Of a stretch of 64,000 nt of DNA, positions 38,539 to 47,906 are shown piece after piece. The notes beneath the pieces were generated by a model, which saw only the letters and a program-made list of their open reading frames with translations, searched no databases and had not been told where the DNA came from. The number at the start of each line of letters is the position of its first letter. Within the stretch, counting starts at the first letter, position 1. The stretch lies in contig JBJEJH010000056.1 in NCBI GenBank assembly GCA_051877855.1, forward strand, positions 7,537 to 71,536, given 5' to 3'. Both the position numbers and the translations under genes were made by a program. Source of the stretch: MGBC120314 sp051877855. GTDB taxonomy: Bacteria; Bacillota; Clostridia; Lachnospirales; Lachnospiraceae.

Positions 38539-39796
38539 AGAACTTGGAATTAAAGAGGACGTTTGGAAACTGGGTGAAGAAGTGCTTAAAAAGCTTCAGG
38601 AGCGCTTTCGTAAGATTGATGAGACTGCGGAATACAATCAGCTTAAGGTCTTAAAAGCCATGCAGGAAAATCATCTGAGTGAGTCCCATTTTGGGGCAAG
38701 TACCGGTTATGGGTATAATGACATGGGGCGTGAGACCTTAGAGGCAGTTTATGCATCCATTTTTCATACGGAGGATGCGCTGGTGCGTCCCCAGATTATG
38801 TGTGGAACCCATGCATTAAATATTGCACTGTCTGCAAATCTTCGTCCGGGGGATGAGATTCTTTCTCCGGTGGGAAAGCCATATGATACCATGGATGAGA
38901 TTATTGGAATTCGTGAATCCAAGGGAAGTCTTCGTGAGTTTGGTATCACCTACGCTCAGGTGGATCTTAAGGAAGATGGCAGTTTTGATTATGATAAGAT
39001 TAAAAATGCAATCAATGATCGCACCAGGTTAGTAACGATCCAGCGTTCCCGTGGATATGCCAAAAGACCAACCCTTTCGGTGGAACAAATTGGTGATCTG
39101 ATTCATTTTGTAAAAGAAATTAAGCCATCGGTTATCTGTATGGTGGACAATTGTTATGGCGAATTTGTTGAAAAAATCGAACCATCGGATGTTGGAGCAG
39201 ATTTGGTTGTAGGATCCCTGATCAAGAATCCGGGTGGTGGTCTTGCACCGGTGGGTGGTTATATCGCCGGTAAGAAGGAATATGTCGAAATGTGTGCATA
39301 TCGTTTATCTTCTCCGGGACTTGGCAAGGAAGTTGGAGCCACACTTGGACTGAATCAATCCTTCTTCCAGGGATTGTTCTTAGCACCAACCGTGACAGCG
39401 GGTGCATTAAAGGGTGCTATTTTTGCAGCCAATATCTATGAAAGATTAGGTTATGACGTTTTTCCGGATGGTTCACAGGAACGGTTTGATATCATCCAGT
39501 CGGTGGAACTTCGTACGCCACAGGCATTGAATGCTTTTTGTAAGGGTATTCAGGCCGCTGCACCGGTGGACAGCTTTGTAACACCGGAAGGCTGGGATAT
39601 GCCGGGATATGATGCACCGGTGATCATGGCTGCAGGAGCCTTTGTTCAGGGTTCATCCATTGAACTTAGCGCGGATGGACCAATGAAGCCGCCTTATATG
39701 GTTTTCTTCCAGGGAGGACTTACCTGGTATCATGCAAAGGTAGGAATTCTTAAGAGTTTACAGGTTATGGTGGATGAAGGAATCGTTACTCTGTAA
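38516..39796 (+). CDS. Methionine gamma-lyase-like PLP enzyme (aluminium-resistance/YnbB family)
   Basis: A 426-residue fold-type I PLP protein. ASTGYGYNDMGRETLEAVYA, RPQIMCGTHALNIAL, IQRSRGYAKRPTL and VDNCYGEFVE are family blocks; the Schiff-base Lys is in GSLIKNPGGGLAPVGGYIAG. The family, YnbB in Bacillus, is annotated as methionine gamma-lyase-like or aluminium resistance, but its reaction is not established. Its place after miaA is conserved in Firmicutes. TAGGAGA is six bases before the start. Confidence 0.92.
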   Translation: MELQSMYKELGIKEDVWKLGEEVLKKLQERFRKIDETAEYNQLKVLKAMQENHLSESHFGASTGYGYNDMGRETLEAVYASIFHTEDALVRPQIMCGTHALNIALSANLRPGDEILSPVGKPYDTMDEIIGIRESKGSLREFGITYAQVDLKEDGSFDYDKIKNAINDRTRLVTIQRSRGYAKRPTLSVEQIGDLIHFVKEIKPSVICMVDNCYGEFVEKIEPSDVGADLVVGSLIKNPGGGLAPVGGYIAGKKEYVEMCAYRLSSPGLGKEVGATLGLNQSFFQGLFLAPTVTAGALKGAIFAANIYERLGYDVFPDGSQERFDIIQSVELRTPQALNAFCKGIQAAAPVDSFVTPEGWDMPGYDAPVIMAAGAFVQGSSIELSADGPMKPPYMVFFQGGLTWYHAKVGILKSLQVMVDEGIVTL

Positions 39797-39873
39797 AAGT
39801 TCATAAATTTTTGGTGTACTTTACTTTTTTACTGTGTTAATATAGATGTATATGGTTAATTTTGGAGGATGTT

Positions 39874-40122
39874 ATGTCAATTGTAAGAAGTAAGAACAGC
39901 TGGGCATTATTACTTTTGGTCCTGGCAGGTATTGTAATTGGTGGTTTTATCGGTGATCTTACGAATATTGGCTGGTTAAATTACGGAAAGACTTTTGGTC
40001 TGACTTCACCAATTGTGTTGGATCTCGGTGTATTGGTCATTACCTTTGGTTTGACAATTCGAATTACTATTGCCAGCATTTTAGGGATTCTTCTTGCTAT
40101 TTTGATTTATCGTTTAATTTAA
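39874..40122 (+). CDS. DUF4321 small membrane protein
   Basis: An 82-residue protein with hydrophobic segments at about residues 10-28 and 58-80 (ALLLLVLAGIVIGGFIG and ITIASILGILLAILIY) and the block YGKTFGLTSPIVLDLGVL...TFGLTIRI. DUF4321 proteins occur just before radC-mreB in Clostridia; their function is unknown. The ATG at 39874 has GGAGGA four bases upstream. It probably begins the transcription unit of the shape genes. Confidence 0.88.
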   Translation: MSIVRSKNSWALLLLVLAGIVIGGFIGDLTNIGWLNYGKTFGLTSPIVLDLGVLVITFGLTIRITIASILGILLAILIYRLI

Positions 40123-40163
40123 TAAACCTGGATTAATCTTTCTATATGCCAATGGTTTGACTT

Positions 40164-40841
40164 ATGAAAATAAAAGAAACCAATGCAGCATTAAGACCTT
40201 ATGAAAAATGTCTGAAAAATGGGCCGGAGAGTCTGTCGGATGAGGAACTTCTGGCAGTGATCATCCGCTGTGGAACACGGGATGAAGACTCCGTAACACT
40301 ATCCCGGCGGATTCTGTCCTTAAAAAGTGGTGGCCTTTTGAATGTCATTTACCGGTCAATTCCGGAACTGATGCGGGTAAAGGGTGTGGGAGAAGTGAAG
40401 GCGATACAGATTAAATGTATCGGTGAACTATCCCGAAGAATTGCACGGATGAGTCGTTGTGAACAGGAGTCCTTTACCACGGCCAATGCTGTGGCAATGT
40501 ATTACATGGAGGAACTTCGGCATTTAAAACGCGAGAAGATTAAAGTGATGTATTTAGACGCCGCATGCGCTATGCTTAAGGATTATGAGGTCTCAGTGGG
40601 AACGGTGAATGCGTCCATTGCTTCACCTCGGGAGATTTTTATCGAGGCATTCCATGTGGAAGCAGTGAACTTTATTCTGGTACATAATCATCCCAGCGGC
40701 AATCCGATGCCCAGTGAGGAAGATCTTAAACTGACTGCGGTGTTAAAGAAAACCGGAGAGATGATTGGAATCAATTTGATTGACCATGTGATTATTGGTG
40801 ATAATAAGTATATTAGTTTGAAAGAACAGGGAATTATTTAA
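40164..40841 (+). CDS. radC: RadC/YeeS family JAB protein
   Basis: A 225-residue RadC: an N-terminal helix-hairpin-helix region (IPELMRVKGVGEVKAIQIKC) and a C-terminal JAMM metallo-domain with VHNHPSGNPMPSEEDLKLT, whose metal ligands include His174 and His176. It was once called a DNA repair protein, but the role is not proven. No strong ribosome binding site precedes the ATG. Its place before mreB is conserved. Confidence 0.94.
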   Translation: MKIKETNAALRPYEKCLKNGPESLSDEELLAVIIRCGTRDEDSVTLSRRILSLKSGGLLNVIYRSIPELMRVKGVGEVKAIQIKCIGELSRRIARMSRCEQESFTTANAVAMYYMEELRHLKREKIKVMYLDAACAMLKDYEVSVGTVNASIASPREIFIEAFHVEAVNFILVHNHPSGNPMPSEEDLKLTAVLKKTGEMIGINLIDHVIIGDNKYISLKEQGII

Positions 40842-40869
40842 TATATTTGATGCGAAGGGAGCAGCTAGG

Positions 40870-41886
40870 ATGGCAAGTATATATGGAGTTGATATCGGAA
40901 CAAGTAATATTAAGATGTATTCGAGGGATAAGGATATCATTTTAAATGAGAAAAATATTATCGCAGTTGCCAATAAAACGGAGATTTTAGCATTTGGCGA
41001 TGATGCATATCTGATGCACGAGAAAGCGCCGGAATCCATTGTGGTTTCTTATCCGGTAAAATTTGGTGTGATCGCTGATATTGAAAATATGGAGACATTA
41101 TTTGAATGTTTCTTTAAGAAGATTAATCACGGAAAATTTTCCGGTGCTAATGATTTCTATGTTGCGGTTCCTACCGACATTACCGAAGTGGAGAAACGTG
41201 CTTTCTATGATCTGATCAGCAATGCGAAGGTTAAGGCGAAGAACGTTTATGTGGTGGATAAGCCGGTTGCGGATGCCATTGGTTCCGGTCTTGATGTGAC
41301 GGATTCGAGAGGTGTCATGGTGGTAAATATTGGCGCAGATACCACGGAAATCTCGGTGATGTCCCTGGGTGGTATTGTGCTTAGTAAATCCATCAAGATT
41401 GGTGGAAATAAGTTAGATGACAGTATCATCAGTGGTGTTCGCAAGAGCTATAATCTTGTTATTGGAAGCAAGACGGCGGAATCCATCAAAAAGCAGATTG
41501 GCAGTGCAATGCAGGAAGAAGAAATCTTTGCAAGGGCTTATGGACGTAATATTATGTCCGGACTTCCGGTGGCAGTGGATATTTCTTCCGATGTTATTTA
41601 TGATTCCATCATTGACCATCTTCGCTCCATTATGGATGCCATCAAGATGATCTTAGAGCGTACTCCGCCGGAATTAGCAGCGGATATCATTGAGCTTGGA
41701 ATTAATATTACCGGTGGTACATCCAATATTCGCAGCCTTAAGAATTTTATTGAAACGGAAACCAATCTTAAGGCAAATATCATTGAAAGTGGTTCGGAGA
41801 GCGTTGTCAATGGTATCAAGAATATTATTACAACACCTTCATATCGTAAGCTGGCTTACCTTCCAAAAGAGAAAAATTATATTTAA
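40870..41886 (+). CDS. mreB: Rod-shape protein MreB, divergent
   Basis: A 338-residue actin-like protein. The first phosphate loop reads VDIGTSNIKMY and the second VNIGADTTEISVMSLGGIV, where MreB usually has DIGGGTTE; the adenosine motif is ITGGTSNIRSL. The gene leads mreC and mreD, so the role is a cytoskeletal scaffold for wall elongation. The whole protein is more divergent than canonical MreB, and other MreB/Mbl copies may exist elsewhere. An AGCTAGG lies just before the ATG. Confidence 0.92.
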   Translation: MASIYGVDIGTSNIKMYSRDKDIILNEKNIIAVANKTEILAFGDDAYLMHEKAPESIVVSYPVKFGVIADIENMETLFECFFKKINHGKFSGANDFYVAVPTDITEVEKRAFYDLISNAKVKAKNVYVVDKPVADAIGSGLDVTDSRGVMVVNIGADTTEISVMSLGGIVLSKSIKIGGNKLDDSIISGVRKSYNLVIGSKTAESIKKQIGSAMQEEEIFARAYGRNIMSGLPVAVDISSDVIYDSIIDHLRSIMDAIKMILERTPPELAADIIELGINITGGTSNIRSLKNFIETETNLKANIIESGSESVVNGIKNIITTPSYRKLAYLPKEKNYI

Positions 41887-41938
41887 TATAGTTCTTTAAT
41901 TTTGTTATACTGATTAATCGATTTGAGGGAATGATTTT

Positions 41939-42775
41939 ATGAAGAAATTACCAATCGAGGCACCAAGCGCCAGACAGTGGCTGACGGGAATTACCATTAT
42001 CTGTGTATTGCTGATGGGTGTCTCATTGTTTACGGACCGAATTGCGAAGCCGATTCGAAATGTTGTTTCGGTTGTTGTGGTTCCGGTACAGAGTGGAATT
42101 AATGATATTGGAACCTATGTTTATTCAAAATATAAAATGATCCGGGATTTTCACATGATCAATGAGGAAAATCAGGAATTAAAGGCGGAAATTGCCCGTC
42201 TGACAGAGGAAAACAGTCAGTTAAGTCAGAATAAGTTTGAACTGGAGCGTCTTCGAAAACTCTATGATCTGGATGACAAATATGCCAACTATAATAAGAC
42301 GGCAGCACGGGTCATCGCCAAGGAAGCCGGAAACTGGTACAACGTTTTTACGGTGGATAAGGGCAGTAAAGATGGCATTGAAGTAGATATGAATGTCATT
42401 GCCGACGGAGGACTTGTGGGTATCGTTACGGATGTTGGCGAGAATTATGCCACGGTTCGATCGATTATTGATGACTCCAATAATGTCAGCGGAATGCTCA
42501 TTAATACAGGAGATACCTGTACCGTTGAAGGAAGCCTTAATCTGATGGATTCCGGGTATATTTATGTCCGTTATTTTAAGAAAGATTCCGATGTCCGCGA
42601 TGGTGACAAGATCGTTACGTCGAACATCAGCAGTAAATACGTGGAAGGTATTCTGATTGGTTATGTTAAAGATGTTACGACCGATCCGAACAGTTTGACA
42701 AAATCAGGTTATCTGATCCCTGCGGCTAAGTTTGAAAATCTTCAGGAAGTTCTTATTATTTTAGACAAGAAGTGA
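41939..42775 (+). CDS. mreC: Rod-shape protein MreC
   Basis: A 278-residue protein: one N-terminal membrane helix (TIICVLLMGVSLFT), a coiled coil at about residues 68-105 (MINEENQELKAEIARLTEEN) and the beta-rich extracytoplasmic MreC domain (AARVIAKEAGNWYNVFTVDKGSKDGI, GLVGIVTDVG). MreC links MreB to the wall synthases PBP2 and RodA, both encoded nearby. The start follows GAGGGA. Confidence 0.95.
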   Translation: MKKLPIEAPSARQWLTGITIICVLLMGVSLFTDRIAKPIRNVVSVVVVPVQSGINDIGTYVYSKYKMIRDFHMINEENQELKAEIARLTEENSQLSQNKFELERLRKLYDLDDKYANYNKTAARVIAKEAGNWYNVFTVDKGSKDGIEVDMNVIADGGLVGIVTDVGENYATVRSIIDDSNNVSGMLINTGDTCTVEGSLNLMDSGYIYVRYFKKDSDVRDGDKIVTSNISSKYVEGILIGYVKDVTTDPNSLTKSGYLIPAAKFENLQEVLIILDKK

Positions 42776-42779
42776 TGAT

Positions 42780-43307
42780 ATGAAAAGAAAGATTTGTATT
42801 GCGATCATGGCAATTCTTTTTTACTGCTTGCAGACTACGGTTTGTAAGACCATTGCCATTGCATCGATTTCACCCAATATAATGTTAATTATTCCTGTCT
42901 GTTTTGGATATTTTAAGGGAAGTGAAGAGGGGATGTTTGCCGGATTTGTGACCGGATTACTCTATGATCTTTTCTATACCTCGATTTTTGGATTTTCCAT
43001 TCTGGCATTTTCTGTTGTTGGCTATATTGCCGGATTGTTCCAGAAAGAGTATGACAACAGGCGTATGCTGATACCAATGATTATAATTGCGATTTCGTCA
43101 TTTGTGTACGAATTCCTGATATACATAGGAGGATTCCTGCTTTATAACAAACTAAATGTGTTTTACTATTTGGGCAGAATCATTATTCCGGGAACGATGT
43201 ATACCATTGCAGCGATGGCGGTGTTGTTCCGACCAATGATTTTCTTTAATAGGATTTTTGAAAAGAAAGATAGAAGGAAAGTGACGGAGTATGTTTCAGG
43301 AAATTAA
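42780..43307 (+). CDS. mreD: Rod-shape protein MreD
   Basis: A 175-residue integral membrane protein with about five helices (IAIMAILFYCLQTTVC, IMLIIPVCFGYFKGSEEGM, LLYDLFYTSIFGFSILAFSVVGYIAG and two more). The MreD pattern GF.TGLLYDLFY is clear. It starts four bases after the mreC stop and overlaps the PBP2 gene by 17 bases. Confidence 0.92.
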   Translation: MKRKICIAIMAILFYCLQTTVCKTIAIASISPNIMLIIPVCFGYFKGSEEGMFAGFVTGLLYDLFYTSIFGFSILAFSVVGYIAGLFQKEYDNRRMLIPMIIIAISSFVYEFLIYIGGFLLYNKLNVFYYLGRIIIPGTMYTIAAMAVLFRPMIFFNRIFEKKDRRKVTEYVSGN

Positions 43308-46113
43308 GGATTATATCATTAGTCTGCTTCGATCAAGATTGTTACCATTGATGACGTTATTCTTTATCATGATGCTGACTTTGATCCATCGCTTGTTTGA
43401 AATTCAAATTATTCAGGGTGAAAGTTACCTTGCTTCAATATCCGACTCCATTGAACAGACCAAGAGTGTTGCCAGTACCCGTGGCAATATCTATGACTGT
43501 AATGGAGTCCTTTTGGCGTACAATGATCTTGCTTTTTCGGTTAAAATCAGTGATAGTGGCAGCTACAGCAATATCAAGGAAAAGAACGAGAAACTCAACC
43601 GTGTCATTGTAGATGCAGCTACGATTATTGAAAAGCATGGTCAAAAGGTTAATTGTGATTATTCAATTATTGTGAACGAAGATGACCGTTATGAATTTAA
43701 TACAAGCAGTGAAAATGCGAAGCTTCGCTTCCTTCGTGATGCTTATGGCAAAGCATCTACCAGTGATCTGTCGGAGGAAGAGATTGAATCTACTGCGGAG
43801 GATGTTGTAAATTATTTGTCCGGTGAAAATATATATGGAATTGATCCATCCTATACCAAACAACAGGTTCTGTATATTCTGAATTTCAGATCCTATATGA
43901 GTGCCAATACCTATCAGCGTTCCATGGAATTTACTATGTGTTATGATGTTAACGATGAAACCGTAGCTGAAATCCTTGAAAACTCCAATCGTTTGTTTGG
44001 TGTTACGGTTTCGGAGGAATACATCCGAAAATATAACGATGGTTTTTATGCCGCACATATTCTTGGTTATACGGGAAAGGTATCTACCGATGAATTGGAA
44101 AGTCTTCAGGCACAGAATAGCCAGTATTCGGCCAATGATGTCGTGGGCAAGGCGGGAATCGAACAGGCCATGGAGATCTATCTTCAGGGTACGAAGGGCG
44201 AACGAAAGGTTTATGTGGATAATGTAGGCCGTATCACGGAAATTTTGAATGAAACACCACCGGTTACCGGTTGTGACGTATACCTTACCATTGATATTGA
44301 GCTCCAGAAAAAGGTGTATAAAGCCTTAGAAAAGCAGATTGCCGATATTCTGGTAAGTAAAATCGTAAAAGACGATGAACGCTACACCTATGATACGGAC
44401 GGCACGACGATTAAAGAAATCTGGATTCCGATTAAGGATGTTTATTTTGCGTTGATTGATAATAATGTCATCTCCATAAAGGAAATTGAAAATGAAACAT
44501 CCAATACGGAGGCCTCTGTTCATGAGAAATTCTTAAAAAAGCAGGCGAGTGTTCTTACAAAAGTGGAGGATGAACTGACGGAGCACGATACTGCTTATGA
44601 GAATCTGAATGAGGAGATGCAGAATTACATTTATAAGATTTATGAACTTCTTCTGGATAATGGTGTCATTCTGCGGGCGAACGTGGACCGTTCGGATACC
44701 ATGTATGAGCAGTGGGTGGCTGAAACCATAAGTCTGAAAGAATATCTTTCCTATGCATTGGCAAAGAACTGGATTGATGTATCCAAGTTTACGGATTCGG
44801 ATTATTCCAGCCTTTCGGAAGCATATGACAGTCTGGTTGCCTATATCATGGATGATATTCAGTCGGAAACGGAATTTAATAAAAAAATATATAAATACAT
44901 GATTAAATACCGTGAATTGTCCGGCAATGAGTTATGTGTTTTATTATATGATCAGAAGGTATTACCTTATGACAGCACAGCCTATGGCAATCTTATTATG
45001 GGTAAAGTGTCGGCATTCGATTTCCTATGTGATAAGATTTCCAACTGTGAAATTACACCGGCTCAGCTTGCTTTAAAGCCTTGTTCCGGATCCAGCACCA
45101 TTCTGGATACGAACACCGGACGTGTACTGGCATTGGTTTCTTATCCAAGTTATGATATAAATAATTTCTCCGGTTCGGTGGATGCAGACTATTATTATCA
45201 GTTGATTAATGATAAATCACTGCCACTGGTTAATAATGCCACCACAACGAGAAATGCCCCGGGTTCCTGCTACAAGATCGTATCTGCCATTGCAGGTATG
45301 GAAATGGGCGTTATTACGCCGGATACGGTAGTGGAATGTACCGGTATTTACGAGACGGTAACACCTCCGCCCAAATGCTGGGTATATCCGAATAGACATG
45401 GTGATGAAGATGTGTCAACGGCGCTGAGAGATTCCTGTAACTGTTTCTTTTATGAAGTTGGTTATCGTCTGGCTATGGGGAATAATGGATATGATAGTAG
45501 CAGAGGTACGGATATTCTGGCAAATTATGCCCGTCAGCTTGGTCTTGCAACCACCACGGGTATTGAAATTTATGAAGCAACCCCGGTGGCATCGGATGAT
45601 AATGCGGTTCATTCCGCTATTGGACAGGGACGTAACAGTTTTACAGGTTTAAATCTTGCCCGTTATGTATCCACCATCGCCAATTCCGGAACGTGCTATG
45701 AATTAACGTTGATTGACCGGATTGTTGACAGTAACGGTAATGATGTGTTTAGTTCCATTCCTATCGTTGACAGTACCATGAATGATGTATCATTTACTAC
45801 ATGGAATGCGGTTCACCGGGGAATGTATCTTGTTAGTGAGAATACCTCTTCTTTTGCGGATATTCCGTTTAAGACGGGTTCTAAATCCGGTACGGCACAG
45901 GAGAATAAGAAATATCCTGACCATTGTACCTATATCTGCTATGCACCATATGATGATCCTGAGATTGCGATTTCCGCAGTTATACAGAATGGATATACTT
46001 CGTCGAATGTAGCAAAATTGACTGCGAACATATTGAAAATCTACTACGGAATCGAAGACAACGATAAGACTGATGAGGCTGCAAATGATGGAAGTGAGAA
46101 CACCACACGCTAG
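43291..46113 (+). CDS. mrdA: Penicillin-binding protein 2 (elongasome transpeptidase) with a large insertion
   Basis: A 940-residue class B PBP. It has an N-terminal membrane helix (LLPLMTLFFIMMLTLIH), a dimerisation domain (STRGNIYDCNGVLLAYN) and the pedestal (DVVGKAGIEQAMEIYLQGTKGE). The transpeptidase domain has SxxK at Ser659-Lys662 (SCYK), SxN at Ser715-Asn717 (SCN) and KSGT at 865-868. About 240 residues (352-596, mostly acidic helices) are inserted between LTIDIELQKKVYKAL and the transpeptidase domain; E. coli PBP2 has 633 residues in total. Cys683, Cys696, His703 and Cys716/718 cluster near the active site and may bind zinc. It works with RodA, encoded downstream. Confidence 0.94.
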   Translation: MFQEIKDYIISLLRSRLLPLMTLFFIMMLTLIHRLFEIQIIQGESYLASISDSIEQTKSVASTRGNIYDCNGVLLAYNDLAFSVKISDSGSYSNIKEKNEKLNRVIVDAATIIEKHGQKVNCDYSIIVNEDDRYEFNTSSENAKLRFLRDAYGKASTSDLSEEEIESTAEDVVNYLSGENIYGIDPSYTKQQVLYILNFRSYMSANTYQRSMEFTMCYDVNDETVAEILENSNRLFGVTVSEEYIRKYNDGFYAAHILGYTGKVSTDELESLQAQNSQYSANDVVGKAGIEQAMEIYLQGTKGERKVYVDNVGRITEILNETPPVTGCDVYLTIDIELQKKVYKALEKQIADILVSKIVKDDERYTYDTDGTTIKEIWIPIKDVYFALIDNNVISIKEIENETSNTEASVHEKFLKKQASVLTKVEDELTEHDTAYENLNEEMQNYIYKIYELLLDNGVILRANVDRSDTMYEQWVAETISLKEYLSYALAKNWIDVSKFTDSDYSSLSEAYDSLVAYIMDDIQSETEFNKKIYKYMIKYRELSGNELCVLLYDQKVLPYDSTAYGNLIMGKVSAFDFLCDKISNCEITPAQLALKPCSGSSTILDTNTGRVLALVSYPSYDINNFSGSVDADYYYQLINDKSLPLVNNATTTRNAPGSCYKIVSAIAGMEMGVITPDTVVECTGIYETVTPPPKCWVYPNRHGDEDVSTALRDSCNCFFYEVGYRLAMGNNGYDSSRGTDILANYARQLGLATTTGIEIYEATPVASDDNAVHSAIGQGRNSFTGLNLARYVSTIANSGTCYELTLIDRIVDSNGNDVFSSIPIVDSTMNDVSFTTWNAVHRGMYLVSENTSSFADIPFKTGSKSGTAQENKKYPDHCTYICYAPYDDPEIAISAVIQNGYTSSNVAKLTANILKIYYGIEDNDKTDEAANDGSENTTR

Positions 46114-46146
46114 ATAGTCTATACTTAATCAGTTTGGGAGTGCTTT

Positions 46147-46788
46147 ATGGATTCTTCGGTAGTAATCAAGGGAAGTAAGAACGGAATTACGATTCTTATC
46201 AATTCACCCATGCGATATGATGAATTACTTGAAGTACTAAAGGATAAATTTTCCAGGGGAAAGGATTTCTTTAAAGATTCCTCAATGGCATTGCAGATTA
46301 AAGGAATGCATTTGACACAGCGCCAGGAAATCGAAATCATCCATTTGATTGAGGAATACTCGGATATGAAAATCATTTGTCTGGTGGACGATAACGAGGT
46401 CACGAATGCCCGTTTTCTCAAGTCGATCCGTGAAAGGGAGTATCTGAAACATATCGAAAATGGTCTGATACTTCGGGGTACACTCCATGCGGGACAATGC
46501 TTTGAAACCAAAAAGAGTGCAATCCTTCTTGGCAGTGTAGAAGCCGGTGCCAAGCTTGTTTCAGGCGGAAACATTATTATTCTTGGAGCACTTTACGGTG
46601 AGGCTTATGCCGGGCTGGATAATGGAAATTCAAGCTATATTATAGCCTTGGACATGAAACCACAGTATCTTAAAATTGAAACACATTATGCGAAACATTC
46701 GAATCAGTTTCACCGATTTCGTAAGAATGGACCGAAGATAGCTTATATCAGCAGAGGTAAAATCTGCATTAATTCTCTTACGATTTAA
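46147..46788 (+). CDS. minC: Septum-site inhibitor MinC
   Basis: A 213-residue MinC: an N-terminal FtsZ-inhibiting domain (VVIKGSKNGITILI, LEVLKDKFSRGKDFF) and the C-terminal beta-helix (ILRGTLHAGQCFETKKSAILLGSV, GGNIIILGALYGEAYAG). It blocks FtsZ assembly away from mid-cell, driven by MinD. The gene lies 34 bases after the PBP2 gene and starts the complete minCDE set. Confidence 0.95.
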   Translation: MDSSVVIKGSKNGITILINSPMRYDELLEVLKDKFSRGKDFFKDSSMALQIKGMHLTQRQEIEIIHLIEEYSDMKIICLVDDNEVTNARFLKSIREREYLKHIENGLILRGTLHAGQCFETKKSAILLGSVEAGAKLVSGGNIIILGALYGEAYAGLDNGNSSYIIALDMKPQYLKIETHYAKHSNQFHRFRKNGPKIAYISRGKICINSLTI

Positions 46789-46803
46789 TTTGGAGGGTGG
46801 AGC

Positions 46804-47592
46804 ATGTGTGAAGTTATTGTGATTACTTCAGGAAAAGGCGGCGTGGGCAAAACAACGGCCTCGGCGAATATCGGTACAGGGCTTGCAATGTTGAATAAAA
46901 AAGTCGTCATTATTGACACGGACATCGGTCTTCGCAATCTTGATGTAGTGATGGGACTTGAAAATCGAATTGTGTATAACCTGGTGGATCTTATCGAGGG
47001 AAATTGTCGTGTAAAACAGGCGCTAATTCGGGACAAGAAATATGAGGGATTGTTTCTTTTACCTTCGGCACAGACCAGAGATAAGTCCAGTGTAGAGCCG
47101 GAGCAGATGAAAAAACTCATTGAAATGCTTAAGGAAGATTATGATTATATATTACTGGATTGTCCTGCAGGAATCGAACAGGGCTTTCAGAATGCCATTG
47201 CCGGTGCAAACAGGGCCATTGTAGTTACTACACCGGAGGTATCGGCTGTGCGGGATGCAGATCGTATCATCGGACTTCTGGATGCCAATGAATTGACCAA
47301 TCATCAGCTGATTGTCAATAAAATACGTGTTGACATGGTGGAAAAAGGGGATATGATGAGTGTGGAGGATGTGGTGGATATTCTTGCCATCGATCTTCTG
47401 GGTATTGTTCCCGATGATGAAAATGTAGTTATTGCCACCAATCAGGGAGAAGTTCTTGTGGGGAATAATACACCCGCCGGAAAAGCATATTACAACATCA
47501 GCAGAAGAATTACAGGGGAAGATGTTCCGTGGCTGGATTTGTCCGGCAAGGCTCATTCTTTTCGACGATTATTTCGAAAATTTCGAAGATAA
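46804..47592 (+). CDS. minD: Septum-site ATPase MinD
   Basis: A 262-residue deviant Walker ATPase: ITSGKGGVGKTTASANIG at the N-terminus, IDTDIGLRNLDVVMG, LLDCPAGIEQGF and the VTTPEVSAVRDADRIIG block, ending in the basic amphipathic membrane-targeting helix (SFRRLFRKFRR). It binds the membrane with ATP and recruits MinC and MinE. GGAGGG precedes the start. Confidence 0.97.
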   Translation: MCEVIVITSGKGGVGKTTASANIGTGLAMLNKKVVIIDTDIGLRNLDVVMGLENRIVYNLVDLIEGNCRVKQALIRDKKYEGLFLLPSAQTRDKSSVEPEQMKKLIEMLKEDYDYILLDCPAGIEQGFQNAIAGANRAIVVTTPEVSAVRDADRIIGLLDANELTNHQLIVNKIRVDMVEKGDMMSVEDVVDILAIDLLGIVPDDENVVIATNQGEVLVGNNTPAGKAYYNISRRITGEDVPWLDLSGKAHSFRRLFRKFRR

Positions 47593-47627
47593 AGAAATTA
47601 GAAATGTGGAAAGGAATGAAATGAAGA

Positions 47628-47906
47628 ATGAGACTTATGAATTTTTTACATGGAAAACAATCCGGGAGTATCGCAAAGGACAGGCTAAAGTTACTTCTTG
47701 TGTCTGACCGCGCCAAATGTTCTCCGGAAGTAATGGATATGATCAAAAACGATATGGTGATGATCTTGTCACAATACATTGATATTGATAAAGAGGAACT
47801 TGATATTCAGATTACGCAGAAAAAGTCAAAGAATGGTACATATATTCCGGCACTTTTTGCAAATATACCAATTAAGGAAATAAGGAAAAATGTTAAAAAA
47901 ATATAA
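47628..47906 (+). CDS. minE: Cell division topological factor MinE
   Basis: A 92-residue MinE: GSIAKDRLKLLLVSDRAKCSPEVMDMI forms the MinD-activating segment, followed by the dimerisation part (EELDIQITQ, YIPALFANIPIKEIR). The presence of MinE means oscillating Min control instead of DivIVA/MinJ alone. A second ATG at 47637 is possible. The 3' end overlaps rodA by 17 bases. Confidence 0.93.
   Translation: MRLMNFLHGKQSGSIAKDRLKLLLVSDRAKCSPEVMDMIKNDMVMILSQYIDIDKEELDIQITQKKSKNGTYIPALFANIPIKEIRKNVKKI

Noticed and set aside
47621..47707. A 28-codon frame overlapping the minE start, with AAGGAA just upstream
   Set aside because: It is in a different frame from the clearly conserved minE, ends quickly and has no recognisable sequence.
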